Of a stretch of DNA of 64,000 bases, positions 1 through 7,988 are shown in pieces (the stretch's first letter is position 1; every line of letters starts with the position of its first letter). A program made the position numbers and the translations under genes. Where the stretch lies: positions 1 to 64,000 of the forward strand of contig JBJEJW010000063.1 in assembly GCA_051878315.1 (NCBI GenBank), written 5' to 3'. Source of the stretch: W0P28-013 sp051878315. GTDB taxonomy: Bacteria; Bacteroidota; Bacteroidia; Bacteroidales; Paludibacteraceae. The notes beneath the pieces are model-generated. The model was not told where the DNA came from, made no database searches, and saw only the letters and a program-made list of their open reading frames with translations.

Positions 1-740
1 TGATGGTCTATTTCTGCGAAGGCACTGACAGCGAGAAACTTAAATGGTTCGAAACCATCAACATTGCCGGCAAGGAACTCACCAAGCAGGAACTCCGTAA
101 CGCCGTCTATTCGGGCAGTTGGGTGAGCGATGCCAAACGCTATTTCAGCAAAAACGGCTGTGTGGCGTACCAAATCGGTGGTAAATATCTGAACGGCTCG
201 GCCATTCGGCAAGAGTACCTCGAAACGGCCATTGCATGGCTTTCGAAAGGCAACATCGAGGTCTATATGAGCGAGCATCAGCACGACAAAAATGCGTTGG
301 CTTTGTGGCAATATTTCCAGAGCGTCATCACGTGGGTCGAAGGTACGTTTGTGCATACGCCGGAGCGCCAACGCATCATGAAAGGCGTCGATTGGGGCGA
401 ACTTTACGATGTGTATCACGCGCAAGTGATTGACACAAAGGCGATAGAAGATGAAATACGGCGTCTGATTCTCGACGACGACGTTACGAACAAGAAAGGC
501 ATTTTTGCATACGTGCTGACACGCAAGGAGAAGCATTTGAACATTCGCGCTTTCAGCGAAGCACAAAAATTGGCTGCCTACGAACGTCAGCAAGGCGTGT
601 GTGCCGAATGTGGCGGGCATTTCGAATTGTCGCAGATGGAAGCCGACCACATCACACCATGGCACGCCGGCGGTCGCACCATTGCCAACAACTGCCAAAT
701 GCTTTGTCGCGAATGCAACAGGCGCAAGTCGGGCAAATAA
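1..740 (+). CDS. DUF262 / HNH endonuclease family protein, 5'-truncated by the window edge
   Basis: This is the C-terminal part of a DUF262-type protein fused to an HNH nuclease. The reading frame is open from base 3, and the ATG there is probably an internal methionine, because the visible text starts in the middle of the DUF262 core (WFETINIAGKELTKQELRNA, the family's conserved INxxGxxLTxxELRNA stretch). The C-terminus has an HNH site: paired cysteines CAEC, then EADHITPWHAGG and CRECNRRKSGK, giving the His/Asn metal site and the zinc knuckle. Such proteins are modification-dependent or phage-defence nucleases (GmrSD-related) or uncharacterised housekeeping nucleases. Its partners lie left of the window. 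It converges on the DMT transporter gene with a 3-bp gap. The family call is firm; the biological role is unknown. Confidence 0.85.
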   Translation, partial: MVYFCEGTDSEKLKWFETINIAGKELTKQELRNAVYSGSWVSDAKRYFSKNGCVAYQIGGKYLNGSAIRQEYLETAIAWLSKGNIEVYMSEHQHDKNALALWQYFQSVITWVEGTFVHTPERQRIMKGVDWGELYDVYHAQVIDTKAIEDEIRRLILDDDVTNKKGIFAYVLTRKEKHLNIRAFSEAQKLAAYERQQGVCAECGGHFELSQMEADHITPWHAGGRTIANNCQMLCRECNRRKSGK

Positions 741-743
741 CCG

Positions 744-1643
744 CTATCGGCTGCCCAAAAAGATGAACAGCATACCGAGCAATACGAGCAGCAAATCGAT
801 GGCTTTGGCACGCAAATTGCGCTCTTTGAAGTAGAACGCGCCCAGCGTGAACGACACCGCCACACTCGACCGCCGCACCAACGACACGATGGCAATCATC
901 GAGGCACTGTCGGCCAAAGCAAAGTAGTAGAAAAAGTCGGCGGCCGTCAGAAAAAGCGAAATCATCGGTATAGCCCACGACCAATGGAAAGGCGTTGTCT
1001 GCCGACGTTTCGGGAACCATACCGCCAACAGCACAATGCCCATGATGAGCAGTTGATAGTAGTTGTACCACACTTGCGTGTTCATACGGTCCACTTGCGT
1101 CAGTATCCATTTGTCGTACAGGCCGCTCACCGTACCCATCGCGATGCTGCACACCATGAGCCACACCCAACGGTTGTGCGCAAAATTGACGCCTTCGCGT
1201 TTGCTCGACTGCGACAGCATGAAAAACGACACGATGGCAATGGCCACGCCTATCCACTGATAGAGGTTGAGCCGTTCGCCGAACACCACGAGCGCGCCCA
1301 CAAGCGTGAGTATCGGTTGCGTGGCTTTGATGGGCGATGCGATGGTGATGGGCAGATGTTTTAGCGCGTAGTAGGCCGTAATCCACGACGACAGCACAAT
1401 GGCCGCTTTCAGCAACAGCAAGGCGTGCTGGCGCAGCGTGAGTGGCGGCATGTGGAATATGGTGCCGGCGGTCAGTTCGGGCGCTGCAAACGACAGCACC
1501 ATCAGCGGCAGAAAAATGACGCAGCAAAACACCACGTTCAGAAACAGCACAGGAATGACGGCGTTGTCGGAGAGCGAAATCTTCTTGAACACATCGTACA
1601 CGCCCAGCAGCGCGGCCGACAGAAAAGCAAACAGAATCCACAT
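744..1643 (-). CDS. EamA/DMT-superfamily transporter
   Basis: A 299-residue inner-membrane protein with about ten hydrophobic helices arranged as two EamA repeats, the typical size and layout of drug/metabolite transporters (RhaT/YdcZ-like exporters). It begins MWILFAFLSAALLGVYDVFK and has the family's small-residue first helix. The second half contains the repeat KATQPILTLVGALVVFGERL, a hallmark EamA segment with a conserved Pro and Glu. The substrate cannot be told from sequence. It is transcribed leftward behind the POT transporter gene, but a strong hairpin separates the two, so it probably has its own promoter. It converges with the DUF262/HNH gene. Confidence 0.85.
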   Translation of the reverse strand: MWILFAFLSAALLGVYDVFKKISLSDNAVIPVLFLNVVFCCVIFLPLMVLSFAAPELTAGTIFHMPPLTLRQHALLLLKAAIVLSSWITAYYALKHLPITIASPIKATQPILTLVGALVVFGERLNLYQWIGVAIAIVSFFMLSQSSKREGVNFAHNRWVWLMVCSIAMGTVSGLYDKWILTQVDRMNTQVWYNYYQLLIMGIVLLAVWFPKRRQTTPFHWSWAIPMISLFLTAADFFYYFALADSASMIAIVSLVRRSSVAVSFTLGAFYFKERNLRAKAIDLLLVLLGMLFIFLGSR

Positions 1644-1656
1644 GGTTTTGTGCGAC

Positions 1657-1700
1657 TAAAACAAGAGGCCACCTTGTGCAGGTGAACCTCTTGTGTTTTA
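1657..1700 (-). terminator. Hairpin between the POT and DMT transporter genes
   Basis: A long inverted repeat (TAAAACAAGAGG ... CCTCTTGTGTTTTA) with an inner CACCT/AGGTG stem lies in the 73-bp gap after the POT stop codon. On the minus strand it ends in a run of T, as a rho-independent terminator should. Confidence 0.7.
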
Positions 1701-1716
1701 TGGCGATGAGTTTTGT

Positions 1717-3255
1717 TTAATCTTTTGTGGCGTCTTCGAGTTTACGCATCATGGCAAACATAAAGATGGCCGAAATCAGGCAGAGCGCAATGAATACGAC
1801 CCAAACGCTCCACACCGGCAGCGTGCCCCACAGGTAACCGCCTACCGACACCAAGAAGTTGCCAAGCGCGGTGGCCACAAACCAGCCGCCCATCATCATG
1901 CCTTTGTATTTCGGCGGTGCCACTTTCGACACAAACGAAATGCCCATCGGCGAGAGCAACAATTCACCGAATGTCAATACCAAATAGGTAACTATCAGCA
2001 CGTTGGAATCGACAAATGTCTTGCTGCCATCGGCTGCGGCGGCTTGCTCGGCCGGCGACAGCAGTCCGATGCTGCACACCGCCATGACGGCGTATGCGGC
2101 CGCAGCTACAAGCATACCGTAGGCAATTTTGCGCGGTGCCGACGGCTCTTTGCCGCGTTTGGCCAACGCCCCGAAAATGGCCATGCTCACGGGCGTGAGT
2201 GCAACTACATAGAACGGGTTGAATTGTTGGAAAATAGGTGCCGAAATATCTACACTATCCGGCCGGTTGAAAAATTTGTAGACCAGCAGACCGATGGCTG
2301 CCACTCCAATGCCGCCCCAAATACCTTTTGCTTTGGCACTGCCGTCGCCGAATATGCCAAACAAGGCATATACCAACACGGCCACTGCCACCAAGTTGAT
2401 AATGTCGAACGCCATGGTTTGTACACCCGTCGAGATGGGATTTACAAATTCGTCGGCAAAGTAGGTCAATGTCAGGCCGTTTTGGTGGAACGCCATCCAG
2501 AAGAAAATGACCACGGCAAATACCAAACAGAGTGCCACGATGCGTTTCTTGGTTTGTTCGGGCGTGAGTTCCGCCACTTGGGTGCCGGTGGTTGCTTGTT
2601 GTTTCACGGTGCATTCTACATGTTTGAACCACGGACGGCAAGCGTAGTAAATCACTATCGACAAAATCAGCGATGCGCAAGCCACGGCAAAAGCAAAGTG
2701 GTACGAGTCGTTGACACTTGTGCCAAGAGTTGTTTGCGCCCATTCCATAATTTTGACAGCCGCCGTAGGAGCGAACATGGCGCCGATGTTGATGGCCATA
2801 TAGAACAGACTGAATGCGGCATCGCGTTTGTCGGCATAGCGCGGGTCGTCGTACAAGTTGCCAACCATCACTTGCAGGTTGCCTTTGAACAGACCTGTAC
2901 CCAACGAAATGAGCAATAACGCCACAATCATGAAAATCATAGGCGCTACGATGCTGCCATTATCGATGCCACCAATCGGGATGGCCAACAATACATAGCC
3001 CAAAAACATGATGAGAATGCCGATAGTTACACATTTGCCATAACCGATTTTGTCGGCAATGATGCCACCCACCAACGGCAAAAAATAAACTAAAGCCAAA
3101 AACGTGGAGTAAATGGCGCCTGCAGCCGACGCCGAAAGACCAAAGTTGGCACGCAAAAACAGCGCAAACACCGCTAACATGGTGTAGTAGCCAAAGCGCT
3201 CGCCCGTGTTGGCCAGCGCAAGAGCGTAAAGCCCTTTAGGTTGATTTTTGAACAT
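1717..3255 (-). CDS. POT/PTR-family proton-dependent oligopeptide transporter
   Basis: A 512-residue MFS protein of the proton-dependent oligopeptide transporter family, which imports di- and tripeptides. The N-terminus reads LANTGERFGYYTMLAVFALFL, which contains the family ExxERFxYY motif used for proton coupling. The PTR2 signature lies near residues 115-140 (GTGLFKGNLQVMVGNLYDD). About 14 hydrophobic segments fit the bacterial 14-helix layout, and the length is typical. It lies 35 bp downstream of the GtrA-like gene on the same strand and may be cotranscribed with it. Peptide uptake is usual for proteolytic or asaccharolytic Bacteroidales. Confidence 0.93.
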   Translation of the reverse strand: MFKNQPKGLYALALANTGERFGYYTMLAVFALFLRANFGLSASAAGAIYSTFLALVYFLPLVGGIIADKIGYGKCVTIGILIMFLGYVLLAIPIGGIDNGSIVAPMIFMIVALLLISLGTGLFKGNLQVMVGNLYDDPRYADKRDAAFSLFYMAINIGAMFAPTAAVKIMEWAQTTLGTSVNDSYHFAFAVACASLILSIVIYYACRPWFKHVECTVKQQATTGTQVAELTPEQTKKRIVALCLVFAVVIFFWMAFHQNGLTLTYFADEFVNPISTGVQTMAFDIINLVAVAVLVYALFGIFGDGSAKAKGIWGGIGVAAIGLLVYKFFNRPDSVDISAPIFQQFNPFYVVALTPVSMAIFGALAKRGKEPSAPRKIAYGMLVAAAAYAVMAVCSIGLLSPAEQAAAADGSKTFVDSNVLIVTYLVLTFGELLLSPMGISFVSKVAPPKYKGMMMGGWFVATALGNFLVSVGGYLWGTLPVWSVWVVFIALCLISAIFMFAMMRKLEDATKD

Positions 3256-3290
3256 AAAATTCTTTGTTTAATAGGTTAATACTGAGTGTT

Positions 3291-3779
3291 TTATTTGCGA
3301 AATGTAAAATATTTTTGCGAAAAATAACTAAAAATGGTAGCAATGATGTTGGTCAGCATGTTCGATGGAGTCGGATACCAAGCAAAAACCTCGACAAACA
3401 ATTTCAAGCAGCCATAGTTGATGAAAATGCAAGCCACCACCACCAGCAGATAGCGGAACAGTTGCGTGCGGCGCATCAGGCGCGACCCCGAAAAACTGAT
3501 GTGGCGATTGAGCCAAAAACCCGTCAGAAAAGTGATAGGAAACTTGAATACGAACGAAGCGATGTGCGGCGTGAAAGCCACAAATCCCAAATCGACCACC
3601 TCGGCATGGAACGCATAGTGGTAGAATAGGTAGTACAATATCCAATCCAACACCATGTTTGACGCACCGGCAAATCCGTAACGAAAAAAATCGAGGGGTA
3701 CCAAGTGAGCAAACGGTTTGTAACACACCTCAATAACAGCCAGAATGGCCTTTTGTACTATTTTTTCGATTTTTGTCAT
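3291..3779 (-). CDS. GtrA-like membrane protein
   Basis: A 162-residue protein with four hydrophobic helices. It matches the GtrA/DPMS3 family, small membrane proteins that help flip or present polyprenyl-linked sugars for cell-surface glycosylation. The first helix segment reads FRYGFAGASNMVLDWILYYL, the family's F-R-x-x-x-x-G pattern, and the C-terminus FSYFSQKYFTF matches the conserved FxxxKxxxF ending. The start ATG follows a -7-like TAACTTTG on the minus strand at 3861-3868. The POT gene follows after 35 bp. No glycosyltransferase is adjacent, so the substrate is unknown. Confidence 0.8.
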   Translation of the reverse strand: MTKIEKIVQKAILAVIEVCYKPFAHLVPLDFFRYGFAGASNMVLDWILYYLFYHYAFHAEVVDLGFVAFTPHIASFVFKFPITFLTGFWLNRHISFSGSRLMRRTQLFRYLLVVVACIFINYGCLKLFVEVFAWYPTPSNMLTNIIATIFSYFSQKYFTFRK

Positions 3780-3808
3780 TCGATATTGTCGGAATCGGTG
3801 CGAAAATT

Positions 3809-3839
3809 TTTGCGTTTTGAAAAATTTTATCTATTTTTG
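3809..3839 (+). promoter_or_regulatory. Bacteroidota-type promoter for rsmA
   Basis: TTTG at 3809-3812 and TATTTTTG at 3832-3839 are separated by 19 bp, matching the -33 TTTG / -7 TAnnTTTG consensus of the Bacteroidota primary sigma factor. It leaves a leader of roughly 85 nt before the rsmA ATG. Confidence 0.75.
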
Positions 3840-3860
3840 CACCATCCGAAATTTGCGCCG

Positions 3861-3868
3861 CAAAGTTA
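3861..3868 (-). promoter_or_regulatory. -7 element for the gtrA-like gene
   Basis: TAACTTTG on the minus strand, about 80 bp upstream of the gtrA-like start and divergent from the rsmA promoter. No convincing -33 TTTG is seen, so the call rests on the -7 element alone. Confidence 0.5.
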
Positions 3869-3929
3869 GCAAAAATTTCTTTAATTTTCAGACGTAAATC
3901 AGCAAAAATGCCAGACGACCCGCTTTTAG

Positions 3930-4703
3930 ATGACATTAGTAAGAGCAAAAAAGCATTTGGGACAACATTTCCTCACGGATTTGTCCGTTGCCCGGCGCAT
4001 TGCCGACAGTTTGCCGGCCGATTGCGCATTGCCCATACTTGAGGTAGGCCCGGGCATGGGTGTGCTCAGCCAATTTGTCATCGAGAAGCCTAATCGGTTT
4101 ACGGCCGTCGAAATCGACAGCGAATCGGTCGAATATCTTCGCAAAAATATGCCGTCGCTCGATGTTGTCGAAGGCGATTTCCTGAAAATGAATTTAGACA
4201 ACCTGTTCGATGGCGGCCAATTTGTCGTTATCGGTAATTTCCCGTACAATATTTCAAGCCAGATTTTTTTTCGTGTGCTCGATCGGCGCGACCGCATTCC
4301 GTGTGTCGTCGGCATGGTGCAAAAAGAGGTGGCCGAACGTATCGCATCGCCGCACGGCAACAAGGTGTATGGCATCACCAGCGTTTTGTTGCAGGCATTT
4401 TACGATATAGAGTACTTGTTCACGGTGCCGGAATATGTGTTCGACCCGCCGCCCAAGGTGAAATCGGCTGTCATTCGCCTGACACGTAACAACACCGAGC
4501 GGCTTGCCTGCGATGAAAAATTGTTTGTGCGCGTGGTGAAGACAGCCTTCAACCAACGACGAAAGACGCTCCGCAATTCGCTGAAACCGATGCTGCAAGG
4601 TGTGGCGTGCGCGGAGCCGATATTCGACAAGCGTCCCGAACAATTAAGTGTTGCCGACTTCGTGGCGCTGACAAATCTAATGGCAACCAAACTGGACGTT
4701 TAA
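3930..4703 (+). CDS. rsmA: 16S rRNA (adenine-1518/1519-N6) dimethyltransferase RsmA/KsgA
   Basis: A 257-residue S-adenosylmethionine-dependent enzyme that dimethylates two adjacent adenines near the 3' end of 16S rRNA during small-subunit assembly. The start AKKHLGQHFLTD is the typical KsgA N-terminal motif. The SAM-binding loop is EVGPGMGVL, and the catalytic motif IV is GNFPYNISSQI, with Phe in place of the usual Leu of NLPY. The C-terminal small domain carries NQRRKTLRNSL, also a KsgA hallmark. Length is normal. It has its own promoter, and corA follows after a 50-bp gap, so the two may be cotranscribed. Confidence 0.97.
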   Translation: MTLVRAKKHLGQHFLTDLSVARRIADSLPADCALPILEVGPGMGVLSQFVIEKPNRFTAVEIDSESVEYLRKNMPSLDVVEGDFLKMNLDNLFDGGQFVVIGNFPYNISSQIFFRVLDRRDRIPCVVGMVQKEVAERIASPHGNKVYGITSVLLQAFYDIEYLFTVPEYVFDPPPKVKSAVIRLTRNNTERLACDEKLFVRVVKTAFNQRRKTLRNSLKPMLQGVACAEPIFDKRPEQLSVADFVALTNLMATKLDV

Positions 4704-4753
4704 CTTGAGGTACGGATTTCGGACGAAATGCGTATCGTAAAAAGACGAAAACC

Positions 4754-5701
4754 ATGTCAGAAATCCGTTTGTTCTACCGCGATAACAATCGCTTGAAAAT
4801 CTCGAAAGACATCGCTTCGCTGAAGCAGATTTCGTTAAACAATATTCTGTGGATAGACTTGAACGATGTGCCCGAAGATGCCGAGAGCGAACTCGAACAA
4901 TTCCTCAAAATCTATATTCAAGAAGAGGAAGAGATGGAGGAAATCGAGATCAGTTCGCGCTACATCGAAACCGAAGATACGCTTGTAGCCAATTCGCGTT
5001 TCCTGCTCGACAATTACGAAGAGGAACCCATCTCGTTCATCATCAAAAATAATATTTTGGTGTCGGTACGCAGTCAGGAGTTGCGCTCGTTCAACGAAAC
5101 AGTGAAAAAAATGTTTGCCAATCCGCGCAACTACCCCAACGGCTATTACATTTTGGTGGCTTTGCTCGAAACCCGTGTCGAATACGATGCCGACATGATA
5201 GAGGATATGACGCGCGAAATAACCAAATTGAGTAATCAGTTGAAGACCGACGACGACGTGAGCGACGACATACTTATAGCCATCAAAGAGATGCAGGAAA
5301 AGACAATGCTCATCCGCGAAAACATTGTCGATAAGCAGCGTGTGTGTTCCAATATGCTCAAGAGCGAACTATTCCCCGGCGAGGCCAAAGTGAAATTGAA
5401 TATCATCATCAAAGACATCAATTCGCTGTTCGAACACACACGTTTCTCGTTTGACCGTTTGGAATACCTGCAAGACACGTTCTTGGGCTTGGTCAACATT
5501 CAGCAGAACAAAATCATCAAAATTTTTACCATCGTCAGTGTCATATTCCTGCCGCCGACGCTGATAGCCAGCATGTACGGCATGAACTTCGACTTTATGC
5601 CCGAACTGCATTGGCGTTTCGGCTATCTGTGGGCTATCGGTTTGATGGTGGTGTTTGTGGCCGGCATTTTGTGGTACTTCAAACACAAAAAGTGGTTGTG
5701 A
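4754..5701 (+). CDS. corA: CorA-family magnesium/cobalt transporter
   Basis: A 315-residue CorA channel subunit. The long N-terminal cytoplasmic part, rich in acidic and helical segments, forms the funnel. Two C-terminal transmembrane helices follow, the first ending in the selectivity motif YGMNFDFMPE; GMN is the diagnostic signature. The C-terminus is short and basic (FKHKKWL). The family imports Mg2+ as a homopentamer. A hairpin followed by a T-run lies 25 bp after the stop, ending the rsmA-corA unit. Confidence 0.95.
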   Translation: MSEIRLFYRDNNRLKISKDIASLKQISLNNILWIDLNDVPEDAESELEQFLKIYIQEEEEMEEIEISSRYIETEDTLVANSRFLLDNYEEEPISFIIKNNILVSVRSQELRSFNETVKKMFANPRNYPNGYYILVALLETRVEYDADMIEDMTREITKLSNQLKTDDDVSDDILIAIKEMQEKTMLIRENIVDKQRVCSNMLKSELFPGEAKVKLNIIIKDINSLFEHTRFSFDRLEYLQDTFLGLVNIQQNKIIKIFTIVSVIFLPPTLIASMYGMNFDFMPELHWRFGYLWAIGLMVVFVAGILWYFKHKKWL

Positions 5702-5725
5702 AAGAGTCCAAAGTTTAAGGTTTAA

Positions 5726-5780
5726 CTCCTCCTTTAGGTCTGTTGTTTTCTACCCAACCCTCCTAAAGGAGGATTTTTCT
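5726..5780 (+). terminator. Terminator after corA
   Basis: CCTCCTTTAGG at 5728-5738 pairs with CCTAAAGGAGG at 5762-5772, followed by TTTTTCTTT. It suits an intrinsic terminator for the plus-strand unit, although the loop (about 23 nt) is long. Confidence 0.6.
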
Positions 5781-5830
5781 TTGCGGTCGCTTCCCCAAGA
5801 AGTCCATTTTGGGGGATTTAGGGTAAAGAC

Positions 5831-5877
5831 AAAAAACATAGGGACGCGCTACAGCGCGTCCCTATTGTTTTTTATGT
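5831..5877. terminator. Bidirectional terminator between corA and the OmpA-LysM gene
   Basis: A near-perfect palindrome TAGGGACGCGCT-AC-AGCGCGTCCCTA is flanked by an A-run on the left and a T-run on the right. It can end transcription in both directions between the convergent genes. Its GC-rich core is unlike the surrounding sequence. Confidence 0.75.
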
Positions 5878-5881
5878 TCCG

Positions 5882-7960
5882 TTATTGTTGCAAATATTTT
5901 TCTTTCAGTTCGTTAGCCTTGCGTATGCACTCGGGGTCGTTCGGATTGCCTATGGACGGATCGAGTTTTGGAATCATCAGTATGGTGCCCGGCTCGATGT
6001 CGCTTGGGTCCTGAATTTGGAACATATTGGCTTCGTAGATATATACCCAGAAGGCCTGTTCGCCGCCGTACCATTTGCGCGATAGTTGTGCCAAATACAT
6101 GCCGCGTTTCATGGTTACTTCGCCAATAAATTCGGTGTATTTCAGGAATATCGGTACCATTTGTCCGTCTATTTCGACGAGCGGTATCTCGCGCGTGGTT
6201 TTATTCACGATGCCGTTATCGGTTTTGTCGGCTTCGTGTGCTTCGTCGGCGTGTTGTTGTTGTGTTTGTGCATCGACATATCCTATGGGGATAATTTCCA
6301 CGCGGCGGTCTTTCGACTTTTGGTGTGCAAAATCGTTGTAACGGAACGGTTTTGTCGCGCCGAACGACTGTACTTTCATCTGTGAATCGTACACGCCTTT
6401 TTGTCGTAGCATATTAGCGACGGCGCGCGCACGTTTCATCGATAATTGTTGGTTATATTCGTCACTGCCGGTTTTGCAGGCATGTCCGTTCACTTCGATG
6501 CCCATATCGCGGTGTTGTACGAGCACAGCGGCCACCTTGTCGAGGATGTCGGCCGGTTGCAGTTTCGGGTCGTATTTGTCGAAGTCGAAGTAGATAACCG
6601 ATTGGCGCAACTCGTCTTCGAGTGTAGCCGTAACTTGTGCGATGGTGTCGCGTGGTGTCGCGTTGTTGTCGGGTGTCGGTTCGATGACGGTTGGTATTTG
6701 CAGCGTATCGCGCATGATTATGGTGTCGTTTACAACGATGGTATCCTGTATGCGTATGGTGTCATACACATAAATGATTTTTGGTTCGTTGTTTTTCTTT
6801 TTCTTCTCTTTTTGCTCTTTCGGTGCTTTGGGTGTAGTGCGTCCGGCGAATACATTGACGCCGAATTTCACACCGGCCGACAGCGCATTGATGCCGCCGT
6901 TGATACCTTTGCCTTGCACTTGTTTGGTGGCCAACAGACCTTGGTATTCGTTCATGAACGGGTGCAGGTCGTTGCGGAAACCGATGTCCTGCTTGGTTTC
7001 GTCCTGATAGGGATCGATGTTGTTGAAACCGTAGTTGGCGTAAATGCCGAGAAACAGATCGACGCGTTGGCTGACTTGAAACAGTGCCCCGATTTCGAAA
7101 AATGCGGCGATATTGTATCTGAATTGGTGATTATCTTTGGTGGGGACGCCTTTCACTGCTGTAGTCTGACCTTGGTTGTCTTCGAATCCAAATTCATATA
7201 GGTCTTCGTTTACGCCCAACACATCTTTGGTTGTGTAGTTGTATTCGCCGATGTGGCGCATCGATCCGCCGATTACTTTGTAATCGGAATAGACGGGTAA
7301 CCCAAATTTGGCGCCGACTTGTGCATAGAGTCCGGTGCGGTAGCCCCAATTTTGTTGGAAATGCAACGCCAATGGAATCTCGACCATATAGATGACCTGG
7401 CGTTCTTTCCAATTTTGCATACGCACGCGGTGGTCATATTGTTCGCCATCGGAGTCGGTTATACCGTTCCAAGCATCGATGGTTTTGCCAAATTCGCCGG
7501 TCAGTTTGGCTACCGAGCCGTAGTGGCTGATGTGTGCACCGGTACCGATACCGACTGTCGGAATAAAAAAGTAGGTGTAGCCGATATTGGCTGTGAGCGA
7601 CGGCAGTACGTATTGCGTACCCGCATCGACGGCATAGAGCAAGTCGCTGATGCCGGCTCCCACACCGAATTGGAAGTAGGAACCTTTACGCAACGGGTGA
7701 ATTTCCAATTTACGTCGGATGGTATCAGCCGGCTCGCTCATGTCGAGCGTATCCGGTATATAGATAAGTGTATCTGCTGCATAATCGGCGGTGTCGGCCA
7801 TTACATTTGATTCGATGGCTTCAGCAAAAGGATCGATGTAAATAGTGTCGTTGTTAAGTACAACGATACTATCGTTTTCGCCAAAAAAGAGGTCGGCTTC
7901 TTGTGCCAATGCGCCTGTACTATAAAGCGCGACAATCAGAATCGGAACTAATTTTTTCAT
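5882..7960 (-). CDS. Outer-membrane barrel protein with OmpA and LysM peptidoglycan-binding domains
   Basis: A 692-residue envelope protein. Residues 1-19 are a signal peptide (ends STGALAQ). Residues ~90-375 look like an outer-membrane beta-barrel, with alternating aromatic/Gly strands. A Lys-rich linker (~380-394) and a run of repeated DTI motifs (~398-424) follow. Residues ~453-560 are an OmpA C-terminal domain (VIYFDFDKYD, NGHACKTGSDEYNQQLSMKR, KDRRVEI), which binds peptidoglycan diaminopimelate. The end (~618-666) resembles a LysM repeat (QLSRKWYGGEQAFWVYIYEAN ... PGTILMIPKL). Carrying two different peptidoglycan-binding modules behind a barrel is uncommon. It lies 28 bp after the giant T9SS protein and is probably cotranscribed. 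I infer that it anchors the outer membrane to the cell wall, perhaps in service of that surface protein. Confidence 0.85.
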   Translation of the reverse strand: MKKLVPILIVALYSTGALAQEADLFFGENDSIVVLNNDTIYIDPFAEAIESNVMADTADYAADTLIYIPDTLDMSEPADTIRRKLEIHPLRKGSYFQFGVGAGISDLLYAVDAGTQYVLPSLTANIGYTYFFIPTVGIGTGAHISHYGSVAKLTGEFGKTIDAWNGITDSDGEQYDHRVRMQNWKERQVIYMVEIPLALHFQQNWGYRTGLYAQVGAKFGLPVYSDYKVIGGSMRHIGEYNYTTKDVLGVNEDLYEFGFEDNQGQTTAVKGVPTKDNHQFRYNIAAFFEIGALFQVSQRVDLFLGIYANYGFNNIDPYQDETKQDIGFRNDLHPFMNEYQGLLATKQVQGKGINGGINALSAGVKFGVNVFAGRTTPKAPKEQKEKKKKNNEPKIIYVYDTIRIQDTIVVNDTIIMRDTLQIPTVIEPTPDNNATPRDTIAQVTATLEDELRQSVIYFDFDKYDPKLQPADILDKVAAVLVQHRDMGIEVNGHACKTGSDEYNQQLSMKRARAVANMLRQKGVYDSQMKVQSFGATKPFRYNDFAHQKSKDRRVEIIPIGYVDAQTQQQHADEAHEADKTDNGIVNKTTREIPLVEIDGQMVPIFLKYTEFIGEVTMKRGMYLAQLSRKWYGGEQAFWVYIYEANMFQIQDPSDIEPGTILMIPKLDPSIGNPNDPECIRKANELKEKYLQQ

Positions 7961-7988
7961 ATCGGATTAGATTTGTGTGTTGGTATTG

